A stretch of 6,278 bases of DNA. It comes from Polyangia bacterium. GTDB taxonomy: Bacteria; Myxococcota_A; Polyangia; Polyangiales; Polyangiaceae. Location of the stretch: contig JAUILJ010000502.1 in assembly GCA_030433055.1 (NCBI GenBank), positions 1 to 6,278 of the forward strand. Reading direction: 5' to 3'. Below, piece after piece: positions 1-5,955 of this stretch; position 1 is the first letter of the stretch; every line of letters starts with the position of its first letter. The notes under the pieces are model-generated. The model saw nothing but the letters and a program-made list of their open reading frames with translations. It was not told the DNA's origin and did not search any database. The position numbers were made by a program, and so were the translations under genes.

Positions 1-599
1 CAGGCGCTGGCGATCAGCCCGGCGCCAGGGCGCGTGACGTCGAAATGCGCCTGATGAGCCGGGCTCATCTCGGAGATCACCTTGCGCAGGTGGGCAGGAT
101 CTCGCTGCTGCAGGTACCACTGAACGAGCGCCGCGATGGCGACACCCTTGATGCGATCGTGGGGCGCTGGATCCCCAGGAAAACGGTTGAGGTGTACGCG
201 GCCTCGCTCGTTTCGGCGCGCGAGCTGTCCACTCGGGGGTGCCGAGTCGACTTCCGTGAGATCCGACGCCTTGGGGTTCGAACCTGGCAGCTCCGTCGAG
301 TCCATGAACTCGTCGAGCTCGGACGAAGAGAAAGGATTGGAGGGGGAACGCGACAAGGGGTGAGGAGTCTCGCACGAGCCTCTGGCGCGTGCGAGTGCAG
401 ACCTTGCACTTCCGTGGCTACCGCGGGTGGCCGAATCGGCCACCAACTGGGCTGCGATCGTGACCAGCGATGGCGCGGCGGCATCCAGCTCACGCGCAGC
501 CTCAGAGATACGCCGGTGAATGCCAGAACTGCCCGGCGAGAGAACCAGCGCCCCGGCTCGAAGCGCATCCGGCTCGCAGCGCCGCAGCTCGAAGCGCAT
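1..599 (-). CDS. Partial protein of unknown function, DUF2378/TIGR02265-like region (C-terminus outside window)
   Basis: An open frame enters from the left edge and stays open on the minus strand back to a TGA near 717-719. I chose ATG at 597-599. In-frame alternatives are TTG 672-674, TTG 636-638, TTG 354-356 and ATG 303-305; none has a convincing Shine-Dalgarno, so the start is unsure. About 199 residues are visible. Residues 1-60 read as ordinary helical protein (for example RRISEAARELDAAAPSL). Residues 60-135 are a Ser/Pro/Ala/Arg-rich, probably disordered linker. After that comes a compact part containing DRIKGVAIAALVQWYLQQ and later FDVTRPGAGLIASA. The IKG start, the aromatic and leucine spacing and the run toward a Trp-type ending recall the Myxococcota-restricted DUF2378/TIGR02265 proteins, whose function is unknown. 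That resemblance is from memory and weak. The frame keeps roughly 70-75% GC at third positions throughout, which favours real coding. Confidence 0.55.
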   Translation of the reverse strand, partial: MRFELRRCEPDALRAGALVLSPGSSGIHRRISEAARELDAAAPSLVTIAAQLVADSATRGSHGSARSALARARGSCETPHPLSRSPSNPFSSSELDEFMDSTELPGSNPKASDLTEVDSAPPSGQLARRNERGRVHLNRFPGDPAPHDRIKGVAIAALVQWYLQQRDPAHLRKVISEMSPAHQAHFDVTRPGAGLIASA

Positions 600-601
600 C
601 C
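556..601. repeat. 15-bp direct repeat, two copies, 31-bp period
   Basis: GCTCGAAGCGCATCC occurs at 556-570 and again at 587-601. Because 31 is not a multiple of three, the two copies are read in different frames on the minus strand; the second copy supplies the proposed ATG at 597-599. It looks like a small slippage duplication around the start of the left-edge gene. Confidence 0.7.
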
Positions 602-637
602 AGCGCGCGGCTGCGTTCCTATTCCGGGCGGCAATCA

Positions 638-655
638 AGCGCCGCTCGCGGCGCT
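638..655. repeat. Perfect 8-bp inverted repeat (2-bp spacer)
   Basis: AGCGCCGC (638-645) and GCGGCGCT (648-655) are exact reverse complements separated by TC. No T-run follows on either strand, so it is not a typical intrinsic terminator. It could be a hairpin in the leader of the left-edge gene or chance in GC-rich DNA. Confidence 0.5.
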
Positions 656-856
656 GGTGTCGGCAGGCGCTCAACGCGCGCGATCGGGACCTGCCCCGCG
701 GCTCCTTCCAGCCTCTTCAGCCGTGCTCGAGCGGGGGAGAGGAGCGCCGGTGCTCGCTGCCTGAGCCCCGGACCTATCAGGGCCAGGGTAGGCTGCAGGC
801 CGCGCCGCGCCTGAAAACGGCGCTGTGCGGCCCCATCATCGCGGGCTTGCCCGACT

Positions 857-879
857 CAAATGCAATAGAATTGCATTTG
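857..879. promoter_or_regulatory. Candidate Fur/Zur-family operator
   Basis: CAAATGCAAT (857-866) and ATTGCATTTG (870-879) form a perfect 10-bp inverted repeat around AGA. It ends 60 bases before the GTG of the ZIP-permease gene. The length and AT-rich dyad with TGCAAT/ATTGCA half-sites fit the 7-1-7 and extended palindromes bound by Fur-superfamily repressors, though the exact sequence is not a classic Fur box. With a ZIP-type transporter immediately downstream, zinc (Zur) or iron/manganese control is the simplest reading. The palindrome is seen directly; the regulator is inferred. Confidence 0.55.
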
Positions 880-939
880 TTTCAGGCACACGTAGGCTTG
901 CGAATTGAACTTGCATCTCAGTTGCGATAACGAGGGCCG

Positions 940-2694
940 GTGCTGATCCCCCTGGCCGCTGCGCTCGGCTCCGTATTGCTCGGAGTGCTGCTGGCGTTTG
1001 TGCCAGGGAGGCAGGAGTCCATGCTCGGTCCGATCCGCAGCTTCGCTCTGACGGCGTCGCTCGCGGTCGTGTTCATGCACCTGCTCCCAGAGGCCTACGA
1101 GGTCCTGGGCGCGACGACGTTCGGCGTCTTCTTGGCGGGGCTCGCCCTGCCGAGCGTGCTCGGGGCTGCCGCGGGGAAGCTCGGCAGCGGATCGCGGCAG
1201 CGCGCGGGGCTCGAAGTGGGCTACGCCGGTTTGTTGCTTCATCACGTGGGTGATGGACTGTCGATGGGGGCGCTCAGCGAGCACGACCACGCGGGCCATG
1301 GCCACGTGGATGTGGTGCTCGCGCTGGCGGCGCACACGGTCCCCGTTGCTGCGATGGTGGTGCTGGCGTTCGGTGGTGCTTCCAGGAAGAAGGAGGCGAG
1401 CCTGCGCGCGCTGGGGCTCGCCATCAGCGGTGGTGGTGGTGTGGTGCTGGGGCACGTCGTCAGTGCAGGCTTCGTTGCCGTCACCGCGTGGGTCGCCGCA
1501 TTGACCGCGGGGATGGTGCTCCACGTGGTCGCCCATGACTTGAGGCAGCACCCTCCCACCGGGAGCTGGGGGCGCACCCTCGACTTCGTGGGGGCCGGCT
1601 TTGGGCTCATGCTGGGCGCCGTGGGCGCGTCGGGGCACGGCGCTGCAGAGCACGCCGCCTTGATCGAGCGGCTGGTGGACCTGACCTTCGACACCGCGCC
1701 GGTGTTGCTCTTGGCGCTGGTTCTGGCGGCGCTGGTGCAGGCCAACGTGGACATGATGCCGCCCCGCGTGAGCTCGCAGGCGTCGAGTGTGAAGGCGGCG
1801 ACCTACGGAGTTGCGCATGCGATCTCGCGACCACTCGCGACGAGTGGCGTGCTCACCCTGGGGCGCAAGCTCGCCACGGGCCATCCAGGGCAAATGCTCG
1901 GGCTGATGCTCGCCGCCCCGGTGCTCAGTATCGATTTTGCGCTTATTTCCCTGCGGTTTTTGGGCGCGTGGCTGACGCTGGTCGCGCTGTTCGCCGTGGC
2001 GGTCGTCTCCTGGCTGCTCGCGGCGCTGCTCGGCGGGTCAGGGACCGAGCTAGAAGGCGTGCCAGACAGCGGGCGGGTTCAGCTGGGGCTCGGGCATGGC
2101 TTCGCGCTGCGTTTTCAGCGCGCTTTCGAGGGCTTGCTCGACCACCTGGGGATCTGGATGGTGCTCGGCTTGCTCAGCGCGGCGTTCGTCGAGGTGTACG
2201 TGCCGAGGGGCGCTCTGGATCTCGACCATCCCCTGCTGGCGCTGTGCGTGGTGAGCGCCGTTGCGCTGCCGAGCTACCTCAGCGCGCCCTCGGCAGTGCC
2301 CGTCGTGGCGGTGGCGATCGCGAAGGGGTTGCCGCCGGGGGTTGCCGTGGCTGGCCTGGTGTTGGGGGCGAGCTTCAACCTGCGCGCCCTAGCCTTCTTT
2401 CGATCGCGCATCGGGACAGTGCGGAGCCTGGTGCTTGCGCTCGGTATCGTGGCCGGGTGCTGGGCGCTCGCGTGGGTCATCGCTCAGGGGGTGCCCGCGG
2501 TGGGCGAGCACACGCTGAGTGTCGTCGCGCCCCATGCGCCGGGCCTCGTCGGGAAGCTCGCCACCGTCGCGCTGCTCCTGCTGTTGCTGCGTCGAGTGTG
2601 GTTTCATGGTGTCCGCGCTTGGGTGGCGGAGCTCGTGGGCAGCTACGCCCACGAGCACCACATCGCGCAGCCAACCCCGCGCGAAGTGAGCTGA
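940..2694 (+). CDS. ZIP-type metal transporter fused to ArsP/DUF318-like permease
   Basis: A 584-residue polytopic inner-membrane protein. The GTG start follows GAGG at 932-935 and opens directly with a membrane helix, so later ATGs would cut into the fold. Residues 1-232 follow the ZIP (SLC39) plan: MHLLPEA at 46-52, HHVGDG at 101-106 in the place of the HNFxDG motif, a short His-rich stretch HDHAGHGH (115-122), then AHTVP (131-135) in the place of the second metal-site helix, LTAGMVLHVVAHDL (188-201) and a glycine-rich last helix. The usual Glu residues of the second metal helix are missing, so the metal site is atypical. Residues about 246-560 resemble the two-fold repeat of the ArsP/DUF318 permeases (COG0701): a helix pair near 318-345, and LPSYLSAPSAVPVVAVAIAK (443-462) followed by GASFNLRAL. 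The CSC-type cysteines of arsenic permeases are absent. It likely moves a divalent metal; direction and substrate are inferred. The ZIP half is the more certain call. Confidence 0.8.
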   Translation: MLIPLAAALGSVLLGVLLAFVPGRQESMLGPIRSFALTASLAVVFMHLLPEAYEVLGATTFGVFLAGLALPSVLGAAAGKLGSGSRQRAGLEVGYAGLLLHHVGDGLSMGALSEHDHAGHGHVDVVLALAAHTVPVAAMVVLAFGGASRKKEASLRALGLAISGGGGVVLGHVVSAGFVAVTAWVAALTAGMVLHVVAHDLRQHPPTGSWGRTLDFVGAGFGLMLGAVGASGHGAAEHAALIERLVDLTFDTAPVLLLALVLAALVQANVDMMPPRVSSQASSVKAATYGVAHAISRPLATSGVLTLGRKLATGHPGQMLGLMLAAPVLSIDFALISLRFLGAWLTLVALFAVAVVSWLLAALLGGSGTELEGVPDSGRVQLGLGHGFALRFQRAFEGLLDHLGIWMVLGLLSAAFVEVYVPRGALDLDHPLLALCVVSAVALPSYLSAPSAVPVVAVAIAKGLPPGVAVAGLVLGASFNLRALAFFRSRIGTVRSLVLALGIVAGCWALAWVIAQGVPAVGEHTLSVVAPHAPGLVGKLATVALLLLLLRRVWFHGVRAWVAELVGSYAHEHHIAQPTPREVS

Positions 2695-2704
2695 GTCTGT
2701 CAGC
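2690..2704. terminator. Small hairpin between convergent genes (weak)
   Basis: GCTGA (2690-2694, containing the transporter stop) pairs with TCAGC (2700-2704) across GTCTG. The convergent genes are only 13 bases apart here. The five-pair stem has no T-run, so any terminator role is doubtful. Confidence 0.2.
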
Positions 2705-2707
2705 CCG

Positions 2708-3844
2708 CTAGCCTGCTTTGAAGTTGAGCCGCGGAGTCAGTCGCTCTTCGATGCGCACCAGGTGCTTCTGAGCGCGCATGACCTTGCTGATCGCCTTGTA
2801 GGCGGCGGGTGCTTCGCTCACCAGCTGTGCGGCTCGGCGCTGGTCGAAGTGCACGTCTCGCATTTGGTCCAGCAGATCGGCGGCGCTGATGTGGAGCTCC
2901 GCCGCGCTTCGGCTCATGGCGCGCCCGGCGCCATGAGAACTCGAGCACAGCGCCCTCGGTTCTCCTCGTCCGCGTACCAGGTAGCTGTAGCTGCCCATCG
3001 AGCCCGGGATCACCCCGGGTTCATCTTGCCACGCGGAACTGGCCCCCTTGCGGTGGACCCAGAGGTCGCGACCGCTGTGTGTCTCGAGCCGCACTTGATT
3101 GTGCACCATGTCCCGCGCGCAGCCTCGTTCGCGTTTCCAGCCGAGCTGTGCTTCCAAGACCTGAAGCGCTGCCTCGGCGATGCGCGCACGGTTGAGGCGC
3201 GCGTAGTCGACGCATAGCGAGGCATCGGATTGGTACGCTTGCCCCAGCTCGGAGTCCGCTTCGAGCGCGCAGAGCTGGGCGCCCTCGGTCTTGCAGCAGT
3301 AGTGGTCGCGCACCGCCTTGCCTAACCCCCGAGAACCCGAGTGAACCAGGAGCCACGGGCGGTCAGCGTCGTCGCTGCACAGCTCGACGAAGTGGTTGCC
3401 TCTGCCGAGGGTTCCGAGCTGTATTGCGCCGTCTCGCTCGAGCACCCGCTGGAGACGCTCACAGCTGAGCCGGCGCTGCTCCAGCGGCCCCAGAGGCTGG
3501 CGCTCAGGCCACTTGATGGCAGGCACTGCTCCACCGAGCACGCTGAGAATGGCGGCAGCGCGCGCTTGCTGAAGCGCTGACAGCGCACCCTGGAGGCGAA
3601 GCGCGGTCACCCCGCAGCCGATGTCTCCACCCACCGCCTGGGGATACAAGTGGCTGTTGGAGGCGATGACTGCGCCAACACAGACCTGCTCAGCGAGGTG
3701 CAGATCGGGCATCAAAGCGATTCGTTCGATGTCCTTGCGCCTCGCGAGCCGGGCTATGTTCTGTTTGCACTCCGGGCTCAGCGGCTCGGGCAGGAAGGCG
3801 TGGACCTTCTCCCAGCCCGAGCCGCCGCTACGCCTAGTCGTCAC
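2708..3844 (-). CDS. rtcB: RtcB family RNA-splicing ligase
   Basis: A 378-residue RtcB ligase, which joins RNA 2',3'-cyclic phosphate or 3'-phosphate ends to 5'-OH ends with GTP and Mn2+ in the cytoplasm. All active-site elements are visible: MPDLHL (45-50), GGDIGCG (72-78) with metal ligands D74 and C77, LGTLGRGNHF (143-152) with H151, VHSGSRG (167-173) with H168, H248 in DMVHNQV, GVIPGSMG (277-284) and SSSHGAGRAMSR (301-312) with H304 as the histidine that takes GMP. The H151-H168 and H248-H304 spacings (17 and 56) equal those I recall for Escherichia coli RtcB, so it should be active. Its length is slightly below the usual ~400. The open frame extends 59 codons further into rbfA, but GTG at 3842-3844 has a perfect GGAGGT five bases upstream and residues before it look out-of-frame. 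It overlaps the rbfA-like stop by 11 bp, so it is probably translationally coupled. No archease gene is in view. Confidence 0.95.
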   Translation of the reverse strand: MTTRRSGGSGWEKVHAFLPEPLSPECKQNIARLARRKDIERIALMPDLHLAEQVCVGAVIASNSHLYPQAVGGDIGCGVTALRLQGALSALQQARAAAILSVLGGAVPAIKWPERQPLGPLEQRRLSCERLQRVLERDGAIQLGTLGRGNHFVELCSDDADRPWLLVHSGSRGLGKAVRDHYCCKTEGAQLCALEADSELGQAYQSDASLCVDYARLNRARIAEAALQVLEAQLGWKRERGCARDMVHNQVRLETHSGRDLWVHRKGASSAWQDEPGVIPGSMGSYSYLVRGRGEPRALCSSSHGAGRAMSRSAAELHISAADLLDQMRDVHFDQRRAAQLVSEAPAAYKAISKVMRAQKHLVRIEERLTPRLNFKAG

Positions 3845-4283
3845 TCGGCACCTCCGTGTCGCCGCGCAGGAGCCGCGAGGCGAGCTCGTCTGGCCAATCC
3901 GCGAGGATCTCGAAGCGCAGCTCCGGGACGCGTTTGCGGGTGATCTCCCCTGCGACCTCGCGGCGCAGCCAACTGGTGGCCAGCTCCAGGTGCCGCGCGA
4001 CGTCCTCGGCGGTGTGCTCACCGCTGATGACGCGCACGTAGAGCCTGCCGTCCACGTGCGCCACGGAGTGTAGGTCGAGGTTGTGCAGGACGGGGTTTCG
4101 ACTTCCCGCCAGGCAGAGCTCGAGCACGCGCTCTACCTGACTTGCCAGCTGCCAGTCGGCGCGCTGGGCCTTTGATTGCGTGCCGGTTGAACCGGCGCCG
4201 CGCCGCTGCCTGCGTCTCGTACGAGGCTCATCACGGTACGGCTTGCGAGGCTGTTGACCTCGCGCGTGATTGATGGGTTTCAA
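3834..4283 (-). CDS. rbfA: Ribosome-binding factor A (RbfA) family protein
   Basis: A 149-residue protein. Residues about 44-130 match the KH-like RbfA domain: helix ASQVERVLELCLAG (47-60), strands VAHVDGRLYVRVIS (74-87), a helix, then EITRKRVPELRFEI (113-126), the counterpart of the LRIVPEL signature. RbfA binds the immature 30S subunit and helps mature the 16S rRNA ends. Residues 1-43 are a basic, Arg/Gln/Lys-rich, probably disordered tail not found in compact RbfA proteins. The only upstream start is TTG at 4281-4283, with AGGA eight bases before it. A start inside the tail cannot be excluded, as the domain begins near residue 44. Canonical rbfA normally sits with nusA-infB-truB; here the partner is rtcB, so this may be a second, specialised copy. 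That is inference, because the rest of the genome is not visible. Confidence 0.82.
   Translation of the reverse strand: MKPINHARGQQPRKPYRDEPRTRRRQRRGAGSTGTQSKAQRADWQLASQVERVLELCLAGSRNPVLHNLDLHSVAHVDGRLYVRVISGEHTAEDVARHLELATSWLRREVAGEITRKRVPELRFEILADWPDELASRLLRGDTEVPSDD
3850..3855 (-). promoter_or_regulatory. Strong Shine-Dalgarno for rtcB inside rbfA
   Basis: GGAGGT on the minus strand, five bases before GTG 3842-3844. It lies within the last codons of the rbfA-like gene and fixes the rtcB start well downstream of the longest possible frame. Confidence 0.8.
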
Positions 4284-4745
4284 AATCGGGGATCCTGGTC
4301 AGGAGCGCCTCACGGCCTTGAGTTGCCGTGAGGCAATACGGAGCCCGGCGAGTCGACTTCATGCGGTCGCTCGGGCTGGATGCGGAGCGCGCCCAGGGCG
4401 CAGCGCCGCGTTGCTTGCGCCGAATGGCGCACAGCGTGGGGCCAGGCGACGAAGCGCCGGCTGAGGAAGGCGCACGCAGCGGTTCGCGCAGCGTGCTGGA
4501 GTACAGCTCGCTAGCGGCGAAGAGCGTCGCGCGACGAAAAAGCGCACGGATCTGGGCCAAGCAGGTCGCCCAATGGCTCAGCGGTCGCGCGTGGGCGCGC
4601 GCAAAGCGAGCGGACGACTCAGCTCTTGGCCGAGTTCCTTACGCCGCAATTCCAGATGGGAAGCGGCGGAGCAGCGTGTCGTTTGAGCAGCGCATGACGT
4701 CCTCCGAAGCGGCGCTTCTAGCACTCCGCGCCGCGCCGTTCAACC
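4284..4745. other. 462-base stretch without a convincing gene
   Basis: This stretch lies between the rbfA-like start and the stop of the membrane-anchored protein. Apart from the inverted repeat at 4307-4334 I see no clear element. A plus-strand frame (GTG 4328 to a stop at 4769-4771, 147 residues) has fair third-position GC but is Arg/Ala/Ser-rich, matches nothing I know, starts inside the inverted repeat and runs into the neighbouring minus-strand gene. A minus-strand frame (4231-4560) overlaps the rbfA start and is equally featureless. GAAGC/GCTTC at 4706-4710/4714-4718 is a five-pair hairpin, too weak to call. Confidence 0.5.
4307..4334. promoter_or_regulatory. Perfect 10-bp inverted repeat upstream of rbfA-rtcB
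   Basis: GCCTCACGGC (4307-4316) and GCCGTGAGGC (4325-4334) are exact reverse complements separated by CTTGAGTT. The element lies 23 bases before the TTG of the rbfA-like gene. It could be an operator for a dimeric regulator or a leader hairpin that hinders or couples translation. No T-run follows on either strand, so it is not a classical terminator. Confidence 0.5.
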
Positions 4746-5195
4746 TCATCGCATCACCACCATCAGGATGATGAACAAGAACATCAGCGCGATGAAGCCG
4801 AGCACCACGCCGATGATGATCAGGTTGACCTTCATCGCGTGGCCGTCTTTCCGCGGGGGAGGGAGCGGAGCGCCGGTCTGCATCGAGTGGACGTGTTGCT
4901 CGATGCGCTCCTGGAACAGCTTGCACACGTTAGGCAAGAAGCTGAACGGATCTGCCAGCGCGAGGATGCTGGCGTTGAGCTGGATCTGCGACGCGGACTC
5001 GTTGGTCGCCATCACTCCCGCGTTGATGTCCACGGGGTTCGTCCAGCCGAAACCGCGACTGAACATCATGGTGTAGCTCTGTGGGTCTTCGCGGAGCAGC
5101 TTGAAGCCGGGGATCTCGCTGCCTGCGTTGCGCAGCACCATGTAGGCTTGGTTTGCGGGGATGTTGAGCTGGATGTTCTGAATGTAGCTGGCCAC
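4746..5195 (-). CDS. Small protein with C-terminal membrane anchor, unknown function
   Basis: A 149-residue protein I do not recognise as a named family. The start is GTG at 5193-5195, with GAGGA ten bases upstream. Residues 1-105 look like a compact alpha/beta domain with alternating strands (YIQNIQLNI, SYTMMFSRGF, SASQIQLNASILAL). The strand pattern and length could suit an SRPBCC- or DUF1499-like ligand-binding fold, but that is only a guess. Residues 106-122 are a Pro-rich basic linker (LPPPRKDGHAMK). Residues 123-148 form one long hydrophobic helix ending at the C-terminus (IIIGVVLGFIALMFLFIIL). With no signal peptide, this is the layout of a tail-anchored protein with the domain in the cytoplasm. 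It lies 84 bases after the TfoX-domain gene on the same strand, so it could be co-transcribed. Confidence 0.78.
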   Translation of the reverse strand: MASYIQNIQLNIPANQAYMVLRNAGSEIPGFKLLREDPQSYTMMFSRGFGWTNPVDINAGVMATNESASQIQLNASILALADPFSFLPNVCKLFQERIEQHVHSMQTGAPLPPPRKDGHAMKVNLIIIGVVLGFIALMFLFIILMVVMR

Positions 5196-5279
5196 GTTCG
5201 CTTCGTCCTCAGGGCTGGGTTCGCATCCGACTCGGCATGACAGACAGGCGGGGCTTACTCTCGCGTCATACGGCGGGGC

Positions 5280-5810
5280 TCAGCGCTTCTGCCCAGGCGC
5301 TGCGGACTTCACGCTGCCCAGCTTGGACTTCTTGGGCGCTGCCTTGCCTGGCGCTTTCGCCTTCGGCGGTGACTTCTTGACCGCAGCCTGCGTGCTGGCT
5401 GCCTTGGACTTGGCCGGTTTGGCCTTCGTCGGTTTGGACTTGGCCGGTTTGGCCTTCGTCGGTTTGGATTCGCCCTTGGTGGGCTTGGGCGGGAGCCCGC
5501 CGGTGAAGTCGGCTCCGAGCTTCACCCACTTGAGCAGGCTGGCGTCGCTGCGAAAGCCCTTGGGATCGACGTAGACCATGCCCTTGAGCGGCTTGCCGGT
5601 GAAGTCCATGGGCCGCGCGTGGGGCAACGCCAGCGTGCTCTCGTAGGCGTCAGGGCCTACGCGGAGCATCAGCGTGTCCTCCACGATGCCGCAGCACATG
5701 TGCCCGTTGAGCGTGAAGCACAAGCCGCCGAACATCTTTCGCTCGGAGATGCGAGGATCGTCTTCGAATACCGCGCGGATACGTTGTGCCAGCTGCTCGT
5801 GGTATGCCAT
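5280..5810 (-). CDS. TfoX/Sxy N-terminal domain protein with Lys/Ala/Pro-rich tail
   Basis: A 176-residue protein. Residues about 5-105 form a TfoX N-terminal domain: ERKMFGGLCFTLNGHMCCGI (23-42) carries the family's MFGG motif, followed by DTLMLRVG (45-52), then a Gly/Pro turn region and a final helix near SLLKWV (91-96). Stand-alone TfoX_N proteins are common and mostly uncharacterised; the full two-domain TfoX/Sxy regulates competence in gammaproteobacteria, but the C-terminal domain is absent here, so I do not assign that role. Residues 106-176 are a low-complexity, strongly basic tail rich in Lys, Ala, Pro and Ser, resembling histone H1-like tails, and could bind DNA or RNA non-specifically. 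Part of the tail is a repeated 10-residue unit. The ATG at 5808-5810 has only a weak GGA ahead of it, but it starts the domain exactly where the family usually begins. It lies 58 bases after the end of the activator gene. Confidence 0.88.
   Translation of the reverse strand: MAYHEQLAQRIRAVFEDDPRISERKMFGGLCFTLNGHMCCGIVEDTLMLRVGPDAYESTLALPHARPMDFTGKPLKGMVYVDPKGFRSDASLLKWVKLGADFTGGLPPKPTKGESKPTKAKPAKSKPTKAKPAKSKAASTQAAVKKSPPKAKAPGKAAPKKSKLGSVKSAAPGQKR
5404..5463. repeat. 30-bp tandem repeat, two exact copies, in the TfoX-domain gene
   Basis: The 30-bp unit starting TTGGACTTGG is present at 5404-5433 and exactly again at 5434-5463, with a partial third copy (TTGGA) following. On the minus strand it encodes two identical 10-residue units, SKPTKAKPAK, at residues 115-124 and 125-134. 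Exact identity points to recent duplication and a tail of variable length. Confidence 0.85.
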
Positions 5811-5868
5811 CAGTCCGTCGTTGTTCGACGCTACCAGCGTTCGTCGGGGTTGGGGGTGAGGTGCCTCG

Positions 5869-5955
5869 CTAGGAGCCCTTCAGGTCATGTCGCTGGAGCA
5901 GCCGATGCAAGTACATACGGTCGAGCTGTGCCTTGCGCGCGGCCTTGCTCACGTG
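5869..5955 (-). pseudogene. Out-of-frame Fis-type helix-turn-helix remnant of the sigma-54 activator
   Basis: In the frame starting with the CAC at 5953-5955 the sequence reads HVSKAARKAQLDRMYLHRLL and on through QRHDLKGS to TAG at 5869-5871. This is the standard end of a bEBP DNA-binding domain (family form GNVSKAAR...YLHRLLxxH). Adding one base in the GGCACGTGAGC region (for example restoring AAC, giving AEGNVSKAAR) would rejoin it to the upstream frame. So this is the rest of one gene, interrupted by a one-base deletion or a sequencing error. Confidence 0.88.

Larger units (their letters stand above)
600..939. other. Non-coding divergent promoter region
   Basis: This 340-base stretch lies between the minus-strand left-edge gene and the plus-strand transporter. 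Its open frames show no recognisable protein. It holds the 8-bp inverted repeat at 638-655, the metal-regulator-like palindrome at 857-879, and an AT-richer segment (855-931) in otherwise GC-rich DNA, as expected of a promoter. A weak sigma-70-like pair can be drawn for the transporter: TTGAAC at 905-910 and GATAAC at 926-931, 15 bases apart. This is only suggestive. Confidence 0.55.

Noticed and set aside
638..655. 8-bp palindrome as an intrinsic terminator
   Set aside because: There is no following T-run and it lies between divergent promoters, not after a gene end; it is listed only as a repeat.
856..1893. 345-residue minus-strand open frame opposite the transporter gene
   Set aside because: It is the antisense shadow of a strongly supported membrane protein, and is rich in Arg/His/Gln with no recognisable domain.
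3845..4021. 59-codon N-terminal extension of rtcB inside rbfA
   Set aside because: The residues are Ser/Arg-rich out-of-frame translation of rbfA. The perfect Shine-Dalgarno and RtcB homology both begin at GTG 3842-3844.
4231..4560. 109-residue minus-strand frame overlapping the rbfA start
   Set aside because: It overlaps the rbfA-like gene by 53 bases, has no domain, and is rich in Ser/Arg/Ala as expected of a random GC-rich frame.
4706..4718. GAAGC/GCTTC hairpin after the tail-anchored gene
   Set aside because: The stem is only five pairs with no T-run, common by chance in this DNA.
4328..4771. 147-residue plus-strand open frame in the gap
   Set aside because: Third-position GC is acceptable, but it starts within the inverted repeat, overlaps the end of a well-supported opposite gene, has biased Arg/Ala composition and resembles no family.
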